Positions 42,493-50,131 of a stretch of DNA of 64,000 nt are shown here, one piece after another. The stretch is taken from positions 3,348,001-3,412,000 of the forward strand of contig NZ_JACCBT010000001.1 of assembly GCF_013409045.1 (NCBI RefSeq). Reading direction: 5' to 3'. The position numbers and the translations under genes are program-made. Numbering within the stretch: position 1 is the stretch's first letter; every line of letters starts with the position of its first letter. This stretch comes from Actinomadura citrea. Lineage in GTDB: Bacteria > Actinomycetota > Actinomycetes > Streptosporangiales > Streptosporangiaceae. The notes beneath the pieces are model-generated. The model did not search any database. It saw only the letters and a program-made list of their open reading frames with translations, and was not told where the DNA came from.

Positions 42493-43080
42493 ATGAGGTT
42501 CGACGCACGGCGCATGGTCGCGGGCCGCGGCCTGCTGGTCACACTGGTCGCCGCGGGCGCGCTCGCCGCCGGCGGAGCCACGGCCGCGATCGCCGCCGCG
42601 GACGGCGGCGAGGGCGGCTCGCCGTCCGGCGACAGCCCCGCGCGGACGGCCGTCTCGCTGACGCAGGCCGCGGACACGGCGCTGAGGGCCGTCCCCGGGA
42701 AGGTCCAGGAGATCGAGCTGGACGGCGAGCACGGCACGACCGTCTGGGAGGTCGACGTCCTCACCGGTGACGGCGCCGCGCGCAAGGTCGTCATCGACTC
42801 CGGCAGCGGCAAGGTCGTGGCCGACCGCCCCGAGAAGCAGGACGAGGACGACAGGGGCGAGGCCGCCGCGCTGCGCAACGCGAAGGCCACCGTGGCGGGC
42901 GCGGCGGCCGCGGCGCTCAAGGCCGTTCCCGGCCACGCGACCTCCGTCGGTTTCGACCGCGACGGCGGCAGGGCGGTCTGGGAGGTCGACGTGACCGGTG
43001 CCGGCGGGACCGAGCACGAGGTCGTCGTGGACGCCGCGACCGGCAGGGTCGTCGCCGAGGAGGCGGACGACGATGACTGA
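42493..43080 (+). CDS. Secreted PepSY-domain protein
   Basis: A 195-residue exported protein. Signal peptide about residues 1-35 (MVAGRGLLVTLVAAGALAAGGATAAIAAA). Two PepSY repeats follow: LTQAADTALRAVPGKVQEIELDGEHGTTVWEVDV...KVVIDSGSGKVV and AKATVAGAAAAALKAVPGHATSVGF...VWEVDVTG...VVVDAATGRVV. The tail is acidic (EEADDDD). PepSY proteins are thought to inhibit peptidases or sense surface conditions. It is divergent from the two-component operon and probably its target. The ATG has GGAGATGGGAG upstream. Confidence 0.85.
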   Translation: MRFDARRMVAGRGLLVTLVAAGALAAGGATAAIAAADGGEGGSPSGDSPARTAVSLTQAADTALRAVPGKVQEIELDGEHGTTVWEVDVLTGDGAARKVVIDSGSGKVVADRPEKQDEDDRGEAAALRNAKATVAGAAAAALKAVPGHATSVGFDRDGGRAVWEVDVTGAGGTEHEVVVDAATGRVVAEEADDDD

Positions 43081-43122
43081 CCTTCGCCCCTGGCGGGAAG
43101 GGATCGGCCGAGGGGGTGGCGC

Positions 43123-43917
43123 ATGAGCGAGCAGCGACCCGGGCCCGGCATCGACACGAGCGTCCCGCATGTGGCGCGCATCTGGAACTACTGGCTTGGC
43201 GGCAAGGACAACTATCCGGTGGACCGCGAGGTAGGGGACCAGATCCTCGGGATGCTGCCGGACGTCGCGCGCCTGGCCCGGGCCTCCCGGCTCTTCCTGA
43301 ACCGGGTGGTGTGGCACCTGGCCGCCGAGGCCGGGATCCGCCAGTTCATCGACATCGGCACCGGGCTGCCCACGGTGGACAACACCCACGAGGTCGCCCA
43401 GCGCGCCGCCCCCGAGTCGAGGATCGTCTACGTCGACAACGACCCCCTGGTACTGGAGCACGCGAAGGGCCTGCTCACCAGCACGCCCGAGGGGAGCACC
43501 GCCTACATCCACGCGGACCTTCGCGACCCGGACGCGATCCTGGAGGCCGCCGCCGAGACGATCGACTTCAGCCGTCCGGTCGCGTTCACGCTGATGGGCA
43601 TCCTGGAGTTCGTCCCCGACGACGACCAGGCGTACCGGATCGTGCGGCGGCTCATGGACGCGGTGCCCTCCGGCAGCTACTTCGCCATGTACGACGGGAC
43701 GAACGTCGTGCACGGAGAGGCGTCCGACCGCATCGTGGACGTCTGGAACGCCTCGGGCAACGCGCAGCTCGTCCTGCGGACGCCCGAGGAGATCGGGGGC
43801 TTCTTCGACGGTCTGGTACTCGTGGAGCCCGGCATCGTCCCGGTGACGCACTGGCGGCCGGACGCGGCCGAGCCGGAGGCCGTGGACGCCTACGGCGCCG
43901 TAGGCCGCAAGCCCTAG
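43123..43917 (+). CDS. PF04672-type (DUF574) SAM-dependent methyltransferase
   Basis: A 264-residue protein of the actinomycete-specific methyltransferase family. It starts with the signature RIWNYWLGGKDNYPVDREVGDQI. The SAM region follows (FIDIGTGLPTVDNTHEVAQ; RIVYVDNDPLVLEHAK). The end, ILEFVPDDDQAYRIVRRLMDAVPSGSYFAMYDG, is also typical. Substrate is unknown for the family as far as I recall. The ATG follows GAGGGGGTGGCGC. A paralog is encoded on the other strand at 46566-47381. Confidence 0.9.
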   Translation: MSEQRPGPGIDTSVPHVARIWNYWLGGKDNYPVDREVGDQILGMLPDVARLARASRLFLNRVVWHLAAEAGIRQFIDIGTGLPTVDNTHEVAQRAAPESRIVYVDNDPLVLEHAKGLLTSTPEGSTAYIHADLRDPDAILEAAAETIDFSRPVAFTLMGILEFVPDDDQAYRIVRRLMDAVPSGSYFAMYDGTNVVHGEASDRIVDVWNASGNAQLVLRTPEEIGGFFDGLVLVEPGIVPVTHWRPDAAEPEAVDAYGAVGRKP

Positions 43918-43947
43918 AAGACGCCAGGCCAGCTGGAACAGGACGCG

Positions 43948-44418
43948 ATGACCGGGAACGAGTTCGTCTACACGACCTACATCAAGACCACGCCGGAGCG
44001 ACTCTGGGAGGCGCTCACCGACCCGGCCTTCACCCGCCGCTACTGGGGCGTCGCCTTCGAGACCGACTGGAGGCCCGGATCCGCCGTCACCTGGCACGAG
44101 GAGGGCGCGACGACGTCCGACCCCGAGCAGGTCGTCCTCGAAGCCGAGCCGGGCCGGCGCCTCGCCTACACCTGGCACACCTTCACGCCCGAGTGGGCGC
44201 GGTCCACCGGCGTGGACGAGGAGACCCGCGCCCGGCTCCTGCGGGAACCCCGCTCCGCGGTGGCGTTCGAGCTCGAACCCGTCGGGGAGGCGGTGAGGCT
44301 GACCGTCGTCCACCAGAGCGGCGAGGTGCTGCTCGGCATGTCCCGGCACGGCTGGCCGCACGTCCTGTCCGGCCTCAAGACGCTTCTGGAGACCGGCGCT
44401 CCCCTCCCCACCCCGTAG
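43948..44418 (+). CDS. SRPBCC/AHSA1-type domain protein
   Basis: A 156-residue START-like helix-grip protein: TTYIKTTPERLWEALTDPAFTRRYWGV at the N-terminus and LTVVHQSGEVLLGMSRHGWPHVLSGLKTLLETG at the C-terminus. Members bind hydrophobic ligands or activate Hsp90-type proteins; in actinomycetes many are paired with ArsR regulators, but none is adjacent here. It follows the methyltransferase by 30 bases, probably in the same transcript. Confidence 0.85.
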   Translation: MTGNEFVYTTYIKTTPERLWEALTDPAFTRRYWGVAFETDWRPGSAVTWHEEGATTSDPEQVVLEAEPGRRLAYTWHTFTPEWARSTGVDEETRARLLREPRSAVAFELEPVGEAVRLTVVHQSGEVLLGMSRHGWPHVLSGLKTLLETGAPLPTP

Positions 44419-44497
44419 CCGGTCGCGCGTTCACCGGCGCCCCGGCCCGGGCACCGTCCCGCTGTACTTTCGGAACGGTCCACCACCGGTTGCCCGC

Positions 44498-44836
44498 TCA
44501 CATGCGCATGCTGCTGCCGCCGGACTCCTCTTCGCCGTCGGTGGTGTGCTCCAGCTCCAGGTACTCGTCGTCGGGCCAGAGCTCGTCGGCCACGAAGGCG
44601 AGGTACTCCTCGTCGCCCGGGTCCAGCTCGGCGGTCATGGACTCCGGGTGGCCGGGAGGGCCGGCGGCGGGCGCAGGGGGCGGGACGGTGCGCAGCGCCT
44701 CGGGGGCGGGATGCCGCGGCTCCGGGGCGGGCCGCGGCGGTTCCGGGGCGGGGCGCGGCGGCATGGGGTGGAGGATGTTCGGTAGAAAGAGGCCGAACAG
44801 GGCGACCAGGGACGCGAGGACCAGGACTGTGACCAC
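44498..44836 (-). CDS. Membrane-anchored protein with DPGDEEYLA module (short paralog)
   Basis: A 112-residue protein, not recognised. An N-terminal membrane helix (VTVLVLASLVALFGLFLPNIL) leads into a Pro-rich linker with repeated RPAPEP units. A conserved acidic module follows: HPESMTAELDPGDEEYLAF...LWPDDEYLELEHT. The same module, in the same place after a membrane helix, is in the protein at 45808-46305. GTG 44836 has GGAAGGACG upstream. The linker and anchor suggest the acidic module faces one side of the membrane at a distance. Confidence 0.65.
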   Translation of the reverse strand: MVTVLVLASLVALFGLFLPNILHPMPPRPAPEPPRPAPEPRHPAPEALRTVPPPAPAAGPPGHPESMTAELDPGDEEYLAFVADELWPDDEYLELEHTTDGEEESGGSSMRM

Positions 44837-45167
44837 ACCACACCGTCCTTCCGCGGTCGAGTTCCGCATGATTGTTGCGTAAGTAGCAAAACAGTTGAAC
44901 GCTACCGGGATCGCCCGCCGGATGGGAGTCCGACAGGCGAATCGATGGAGACGAACCGTGCATGGCGTCTCATGCGGTCGCCCGCGCGAGCGGGCGAGGT
45001 TCACCTGGGATCGCCTCGCCCTGTCGATCGCCTCTCCAAGGCTGCGCGCGATCCTCGCGCGGGGGCGCCACGACACGCGGGCTTTCGTCGCGCGCTGCCA
45101 GGGTTTGGCACGCGGGTTGGAGTCCGGTGGTGGTCGCCTCACGAAGGCGGGGAAAGGTGGTCTCGGC
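44837..45167. other. Intergenic stretch without a clear gene
   Basis: About 330 bases. It starts with an AT-richer patch (TTGTTGCGTAAGTAGCAAAACAG), the likely promoter of the membrane protein on the minus strand. Further on are several Arg-rich open frames with mixed third-base composition that I do not believe. Confidence 0.4.
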
Positions 45168-45425
45168 ATGGGCCGGGGCCGGGAGAGCGTCACCGAGCCC
45201 GGCGGCCGCCGGAGTGGTGCGGCGGCGGTGGCCCGAGGGGAGTGGAGGATCTCGGCTCCCGGGCGGAGGGACGGCGCGGTCGAGGACGAGCAGCGGTTCA
45301 TCGCTGACGTGGGGGACCTGCGGCAGATGGCCGTTTCCGCGGAGGGCCAGAGGCGTCCGCACGGCGTGCCCGCGGCGTCCCGGGCGGCGGGAGCTCGCCC
45401 GGCGTCGGGGACGACCGGCACATGA
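45168..45425 (+). CDS. Possible small hypothetical protein (85 aa)
   Basis: An 85-residue frame with an ATG preceded by GGGAAAGGTGG and mostly G/C third bases. It contains a helical acidic stretch (AVEDEQRFIADVGDLRQMAVSAEGQ). No family is recognised, and it is convergent with the DUF5999 gene. It could be a real short gene or chance. Confidence 0.3.
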   Translation: MGRGRESVTEPGGRRSGAAAVARGEWRISAPGRRDGAVEDEQRFIADVGDLRQMAVSAEGQRRPHGVPAASRAAGARPASGTTGT

Positions 45426-45457
45426 TCGGACGATCGTGCCGGGACGGGGCGTGGGCT

Positions 45458-45667
45458 CTAGGCGGCGGTGGTGGGGCGGTGCGGGGCGATGACGCGCCCG
45501 TCGGGAAGGAGCTCGCCGGTGTCGTCGAAGACGACGACGCCGTTGCACAGAAGGTTCCACCCCTGCTCGGGGTGGGCGGCGATGATGCGCGCGGCCTCGC
45601 GGTCGAGGTCGTCCGGCTGCGGACAGGGCGGCTCGTGCTGGCAGATGGTGTGGTGTTCGGCGGTCAC
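45458..45667 (-). CDS. DUF5999 small protein
   Basis: A 69-residue protein typical of actinomycetes: CQHEPPCPQPDDLDREAARIIAAHPEQGWNLLCNGVVVFDDTGELLPDGRVIAPHR. Three Cys (two in CxxxxxC near the start) hint at metal binding. Function is unknown. GTG 45667 has GGAGGAA six bases upstream; a frame reaching 45796 has no such site. A GTGT-N14-GGGTAA element about 90 bases upstream suggests stress-sigma control. Confidence 0.85.
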   Translation of the reverse strand: MTAEHHTICQHEPPCPQPDDLDREAARIIAAHPEQGWNLLCNGVVVFDDTGELLPDGRVIAPHRPTTAA

Positions 45668-45756
45668 AGGGTTCCTCCACAGGTGTCCCACGTGATTAGG
45701 GACATATTGCAGCCTGCCGCGCCGCGTCCGAAATATGCAAGTGGATGGCGAGATTT

Positions 45757-45780
45757 TTACCCTCGGCCACGTGTGAACAC
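45757..45780 (-). promoter_or_regulatory. SigB/SigF-like promoter of the DUF5999 gene
   Basis: On the minus strand GTGT (45780-45777), 14 bases, GGGTAA (45762-45757). The predicted leader is about 80 bases and AT-rich. Confidence 0.5.
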
Positions 45781-45807
45781 CCCGAAGCTCGGGCAATCAG
45801 GGGCGAT

Positions 45808-46305
45808 TCACCGCAAGATGCCCCCGTCCGGTTCACCGCCGTGGTCCACGTCCAGGCCGACGACGGCCGTGCAGTCCGTGCAGATCCATTCGGCGACGAC
45901 CGCCTCGGAGTTGGTGCCGTGCGTCCGGTAGGGGCGCTCGACGGCGCGGCGCCGCATGCCGTGGCCGCAGGAGGAGTGCAGGAGCCTGCCGCACGCGGGG
46001 CACGGCCAGACGTCCTCGCGGCGCAGGTCGCACCGGGGGCACAGCGGCGACTCGTAGTGGGCCGCCGGCTCGCCGAACTCCAGCTCGATCCGCCACTCGT
46101 GCTCCAGGTCGAGGTACTCGTCCGCCGGCCAGTGGTGGTCGGCCAGCCAGGCGAGGTACTCCTCGTCCCCCGGGTCGAGGACGGCCGTCAGCGACTCGGG
46201 GTGCCGATCGTTCGATCGGTCGCGGAACCTGCCGCGCCGCGCGGTGGCCAGGAGCGTCAGCAGGCCCACGAGCGCGGCCGCGGCCAGGCCTGTCGCCAGG
46301 GGCAT
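45808..46305 (-). CDS. Membrane-anchored protein with DPGDEEYLA module and zinc-ribbon-like domain
   Basis: A 165-residue protein. A membrane helix (MPLATGLAAAALVGLLTLLAT) is followed by the acidic module HPESLTAVLDPGDEEYLAW...WPADEYLDLEHEW shared with the protein at 44498-44836. A Cys-rich domain follows: CPRCDLRREDVWPCPACG, SSCGHG, and CTDC near the end, suggesting two zinc knuckles. The longer paralog may therefore bind a protein or nucleic acid through the Cys domain while sharing a docking module. The ATG has GAGGACG upstream. No family recognised. Confidence 0.7.
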   Translation of the reverse strand: MPLATGLAAAALVGLLTLLATARRGRFRDRSNDRHPESLTAVLDPGDEEYLAWLADHHWPADEYLDLEHEWRIELEFGEPAAHYESPLCPRCDLRREDVWPCPACGRLLHSSCGHGMRRRAVERPYRTHGTNSEAVVAEWICTDCTAVVGLDVDHGGEPDGGILR

Positions 46306-46565
46306 CGCGGCGTCCTCAGATGATCTTGTGGCGGGAAAGTCCGATCATGAATGCACTTCACAAAGCGCTGCGAACGCTACAAGAAAGGCACAACAACGGA
46401 AAAGTCGATCGAAAAGATCATTTTACCTGGATCATGACCGGGCTCGGGTCCGAAACCGGGGGCGAGGCCGTCCGTAACCGCGCAGCCTGCGGGAATCGGG
46501 CCTCCGAGCCTCCTCCGCCGGCGGCCGCCGGCGGAACCGGTTTCACTCTCCGCTGAATCCGCTGA

Positions 46566-47381
46566 TCAGTCCTTCCGGCCGAGCACCGCGACCATCTGGG
46601 TGTGCAGCGGGTGCTCCAGCGGCCCGGCGGGCCCGGCGGGCCGCCATTCGGTCACGTGGGCCACCCCCGGTTCCAGGATCGTGAGGCCCTCCATGAACCG
46701 CTCGACCTCGGAGGAGTGCCGGAAGTAGGACCCGCCGAGCCCCGACTGCAGGATGCGCTTGGCCTCCTCGACGCGCGGGTCGTCACCCGAGTCGTGCAGG
46801 TGGGTGAGCACGACGTGGCTGCCGGACGCCAGGAACGGGAGCAGCTCCCGGACGACCCCGGCCGGGTCGCGCTCGTCCGGTACGTGGTGGATGATCGCGG
46901 CCAGCACGATGCCCACCGGGCGCGACAGGTCGAGCAGCCTGGTCAGCGCGGGGTCGGTGAAGATCTTCTCAGGCTCGTACAGGTCGCCCTGGATGAACGT
47001 CGCGACGCCGGTCTCGGTCAGCAGGGCCCGCCCGTGCGCCAGCACGATCGGGTCGTTGTCGACGTACACCACCCGCGAGTCCGGGTTGGCCGCCCGGGCG
47101 AACTGGTGCACGTTGGACGACGTGGGCAGCCCCGACCCGATGTCGACGAACTGGTCGATCCCGAGATCGCGGGCCATGTAGGTCACCGCTCGCTCGATGG
47201 CGACCCGGTTGCCCTGGGCCACGACGGGGGCCTCCGGCACGAGCTGCATCACCATGTCGGCCACCTCGCGGTCGGCGGCGAAGTTGTCCTTGCCGCCGAG
47301 GAAGTAGTCGTACACGCGCGCGAAGGTGGGCGTGGAGGGGTCGATGCCCGGAGGTGCGTTCTCGGGGAGGTCGTCGGCCAC
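46566..47381 (-). CDS. PF04672-type (DUF574) SAM-dependent methyltransferase, second copy
   Basis: A 271-residue paralog of the enzyme at 43123-43917, with RVYDYFLGGKDNFAADREVAD, QFVDIGSGLPTSSNVHQFA, RVVYVDNDPIVLAHGR and a C-terminal EPGVAHVTEWRP. GTG 47381 has AAGGAG about nine bases upstream. The two copies face each other across about 2.6 kb that holds the DPGDEEYLA paralogs and DUF5999, so this segment looks like an inverted, diverged duplication or a small actinomycete-specific island. Confidence 0.9.
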   Translation of the reverse strand: MADDLPENAPPGIDPSTPTFARVYDYFLGGKDNFAADREVADMVMQLVPEAPVVAQGNRVAIERAVTYMARDLGIDQFVDIGSGLPTSSNVHQFARAANPDSRVVYVDNDPIVLAHGRALLTETGVATFIQGDLYEPEKIFTDPALTRLLDLSRPVGIVLAAIIHHVPDERDPAGVVRELLPFLASGSHVVLTHLHDSGDDPRVEEAKRILQSGLGGSYFRHSSEVERFMEGLTILEPGVAHVTEWRPAGPAGPLEHPLHTQMVAVLGRKD

Positions 47382-47573
47382 GCGCGCGGCTCCTTCTGTT
47401 GTGCGCCCTGATCCCCTGAACGGGCGACGGCGGTGATCCAACAGTAGGACGGATCCCCTTCCCCGTCCGGGCTTTCGGCGCGGTCGGGGTGCGGTTTTCC
47501 GCAGGGCAGGGGGTGCGGCACGCGGCCGGACCGCCCGGCGGTGCGCTCCATGGCGGCGCGGCGCCCCGGTTCC

Positions 47574-47579
47574 TAGCGT
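47574..47579 (+). promoter_or_regulatory. -10 box TAGCGT for leaderless dedA-like gene
   Basis: TAGCGT ends seven bases before the ATG at 47587. No ribosome site is present. Confidence 0.5.
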
Positions 47580-47586
47580 CGTGTAC

Positions 47587-48309
47587 ATGATCGAGACGAT
47601 GTACGCGGCGTCCGGGAGCGGGCCCGCGGGGGGTGTCGCGGGGTGGGCGACGGACCTGATGGACAAGCTGGGCGCGCCCGGGGCGGGGCTGGCGATCGCG
47701 CTGGAGAACCTGTTCCCGCCCCTGCCGAGCGAAGTGATCCTCCCCCTGGCGGGGTTCGCCTCCGCGCAGGGCCGGATGAGCCTGGTGGCGGCGCTGGCGT
47801 GGACGACGGCCGGCAGCGTGGCCGGGGCGCTGGCCCTGTACGGGATCGGCGCGCTGATCGGACGGGACCGGATCCGCGCGCTGGTGGCGCGGCTGCCGCT
47901 GCTCAAGCTCGACGACCTGGACCGGACGGAGGCGTGGTTCGCCCGGCACGGCGCCAAGGCCGTGTTCTTCGGCCGGATGATCCCGATCTTCCGCAGCCTG
48001 ATCTCCGTCCCGGCCGGGGTGGAGCGGATGAGGATGGCGACGTTCCTGCTCTACACCGCCCTCGGCAGCCTGCTGTGGAACACGGTGTTCGTGCTGGCCG
48101 GGTACGGGCTCGGGGACAACTGGCGGACGGTGGAGGAGTACGTCGGCGTCTACTCCAAGGCCGTGGTCGTGCTGGTCGGGCTTGCGGCGCTGGCGTTCGT
48201 CGCCGTACGTATCGTGAAGTCGCGCAGGTCCGCGCGGCGCCCGGGGCCGGGGGTGCACCGAGCGGAGGCGAGAGGGTCGTCGAGTGGAGGCGAGAGAACT
48301 CGAACGTGA
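47587..48309 (+). CDS. DedA-family membrane protein
   Basis: A 240-residue DedA/SNARE-associated protein with four to six membrane helices, likely a lipid (undecaprenyl phosphate or phosphatidylethanolamine) flippase or transporter. Family motifs: FPPLPSEVILPLAGFAS, and FFGRMIPIFRSLISVPAG with the conserved Arg residues. Leaderless start at ATG 47587 (GTG 47581 would lie almost on the -10). The stop overlaps the GTG of a histidine kinase gene as GTGA, forming a three-gene operon with the two-component system. Confidence 0.9.
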   Translation: MIETMYAASGSGPAGGVAGWATDLMDKLGAPGAGLAIALENLFPPLPSEVILPLAGFASAQGRMSLVAALAWTTAGSVAGALALYGIGALIGRDRIRALVARLPLLKLDDLDRTEAWFARHGAKAVFFGRMIPIFRSLISVPAGVERMRMATFLLYTALGSLLWNTVFVLAGYGLGDNWRTVEEYVGVYSKAVVVLVGLAALAFVAVRIVKSRRSARRPGPGVHRAEARGSSSGGERTRT

Positions 48310-49484
48310 TCGCAACTTTTGAGGTGCCGCGCGGCGGCCCGCGCGCGGCGGCGCGGGCCGCGGCGGGCCTGCTGCTCGGCGCGGTCACGGCCGGGGCGGA
48401 ACTGGTGCTGCTGGCGGTGGCGGCGGTCCTGATGGCGTACTCGATGGCGTTCTCGCGCGGGCGCCGGAAGGTGCCCGCGGCCGTCGCGGACGGCGCCGAA
48501 CTCCTGGCCGAGCTGGAGCTCTGGAGGCTCCGGGCGTTCCTCGGCGAGGACCGGGCCGTCCGGTACGGCCCGTTGAAGGCGCTCGCCTACCTCGTACTGC
48601 GGGTGCCGGTAGGGCTGCTCGGCGGCGTGATCCTGCTGCTGCTCGCCTACGGGGCGGCGGCCGCGGTCCGGCTGGCGGTGGGCTGGTGGATCACCGGCGA
48701 CCACATGGACGACATCCCGCCGACCTGGTGGATCGTCCTCTACACGGCCGTCGCGGGCGTGGTGCTGCTCTTCCTCGCCGTCCAGGGCCTGGTCGGGGTC
48801 GCGGCGATGGAGCGGAGCGTGGCCAGGCGCTGCCTCGGGCCGAGCCCGCTGGAGGAGTACGAGCGCCGCATCGCGCAGCTGTCGGTGACGCGGGCGCAGG
48901 TGGTGGACGCGGTGGACGACGAGCGCCGCCGCATCGAGCGCGACCTGCACGACGGCGTCCAGCAGCGGCTCGTGGCGCTCGGCATGCTGATCGGGCGGGC
49001 CCGCCGCGCCGGCGACGACGAGCGGGCGGCCGAGCTGCTGAGGCAGGCGCACGAGGAGTCGCAGCGGGCGCTCGCGGACCTGCGGGAGGTCACCTGGCGG
49101 GTCTACCCGGCGGCGCTGGACGGCGAGGGGCTGCGGGCGGCGCTGGAGACCGTGGCCGAGCGGTCCGCGCTGCCGGTGGCGATCGAGTACGACGTCCCCG
49201 GCCGGCCCCCGCACGCGGTCGAGACCGCGGCGTACTTCGTCGTCTGCGAGGCCGTCACCAACGCCGCGAAGCACTCCGGTGCCGCGTCGGTGCGGGTGGC
49301 CGTGGCGGGATCGGCGACAATGATCGGCGTGCGCATCGAGGACGACGGGGGCGGGGGAGCCGACCCGGGCGGCGGCGGGCTCGCCGGGCTGGCCCGCCGG
49401 GTGGCCGCGCTGGACGGGACGTTCGCCGTGGACAGCCCGCGCGGCGGCCCGACCGTGATCACCGCGGAGTTGCCGTGCGGGTGA
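48306..49484 (+). CDS. NarL-type sensor histidine kinase (HisKA_3)
   Basis: A 392-residue kinase with four membrane helices in its first half (TAGAELVLLAVAAVLMAYSMA; LLGGVILLLLAYGAAAAVRLAV; WWIVLYTAVAGVVLLFLAVQG). A HisKA_3 region carries the phospho-accepting His in ERRRIERDLHDGVQQRLVALG. The ATPase follows (VVCEAVTNAAKHSGA; EDDGGGGADPGGGGLAGLARRV). GTG 48306 overlaps the DedA stop. It probably monitors the membrane or cell envelope, given the small sensor and DedA partner. Confidence 0.92.
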   Translation: MIATFEVPRGGPRAAARAAAGLLLGAVTAGAELVLLAVAAVLMAYSMAFSRGRRKVPAAVADGAELLAELELWRLRAFLGEDRAVRYGPLKALAYLVLRVPVGLLGGVILLLLAYGAAAAVRLAVGWWITGDHMDDIPPTWWIVLYTAVAGVVLLFLAVQGLVGVAAMERSVARRCLGPSPLEEYERRIAQLSVTRAQVVDAVDDERRRIERDLHDGVQQRLVALGMLIGRARRAGDDERAAELLRQAHEESQRALADLREVTWRVYPAALDGEGLRAALETVAERSALPVAIEYDVPGRPPHAVETAAYFVVCEAVTNAAKHSGAASVRVAVAGSATMIGVRIEDDGGGGADPGGGGLAGLARRVAALDGTFAVDSPRGGPTVITAELPCG

Positions 49485-50122
49485 TGCTGGCCGAGGACTC
49501 CACGCTGCTGCGCGAGGGCCTGGTGCGGCTGCTCGCCGAGGAGGGCCACCGGGTGGAGGCGGCGGTCGGCGACGGCGACGCGCTGATCGCGGCGGTGGCC
49601 GCCGGCCCGCCCGACGTCGTGGTCGTCGACGTCCGGATGCCGCCCAGCCACACCGACGAGGGCCTGCGCGCCGCCCTGGAGATCCGGCGGCGCTGGCCGG
49701 ACGTCGGGGTGCTCGTCCTGTCGCAGTACGTGGAGAAGCGCTACGCCGCCGAGCTGATCATCGCGGACACCGCGGGCGTCGGCTACCTGCTGAAGGACCG
49801 GGTCGCGCAGGTCGACGAGTTCCTCGACGCACTGGAGCGCGTCGGCGGGGGCGGCGCCGCGTTCGACCCGGAGGTGGTGCGCCGGCTGCTGGCCGCGCAC
49901 GGCGCGCAGGGCGACCCGCTGGCGCGCCTCACCCCGCGCGAGCGGGACGTCCTCGACACGATGGCGCAGGGGCACACCAACGCCTCGATCGCCGCCCACC
50001 TCCACATCTCCCAGAGCGCCGTCGAGAAGCACGTCAACGCGATCTTCGACAAGCTCGACCTGTCGCACGCGACCGGGTACAGCCGCCGCGTCCTGGCCGT
50101 CCTGCGGTACCTGGGCTCCTGA
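49475..50122 (+). CDS. NarL/LuxR-family response regulator
   Basis: A 215-residue response regulator. The receiver (VMLAEDSTLLREGLVRLL; phospho-Asp in VVVVDVRMPPSHTDEG; GVGYLLKDRV) is joined to a LuxR HTH (LARLTPRERDVLDTMAQGHTNASIAAHLHISQSAVEKHVNAIFDKLDL). GTG 49475 overlaps the kinase end and has GGAG five bases upstream; GTG 49481 is an alternative. Third gene of the dedA operon. Confidence 0.92.
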   Translation: MRVMLAEDSTLLREGLVRLLAEEGHRVEAAVGDGDALIAAVAAGPPDVVVVDVRMPPSHTDEGLRAALEIRRRWPDVGVLVLSQYVEKRYAAELIIADTAGVGYLLKDRVAQVDEFLDALERVGGGGAAFDPEVVRRLLAAHGAQGDPLARLTPRERDVLDTMAQGHTNASIAAHLHISQSAVEKHVNAIFDKLDLSHATGYSRRVLAVLRYLGS

Positions 50123-50131
50123 CGGCGGCGC

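Noticed and set aside
46350..46556. Short plus-strand ORF (MNALHKALRTLQERHNN...) in the gap before the second methyltransferase
   Set aside because: AT-rich codons unlike the genome and no convincing ribosome site. The stretch is more likely the promoter region of the minus-strand zinc-ribbon protein.
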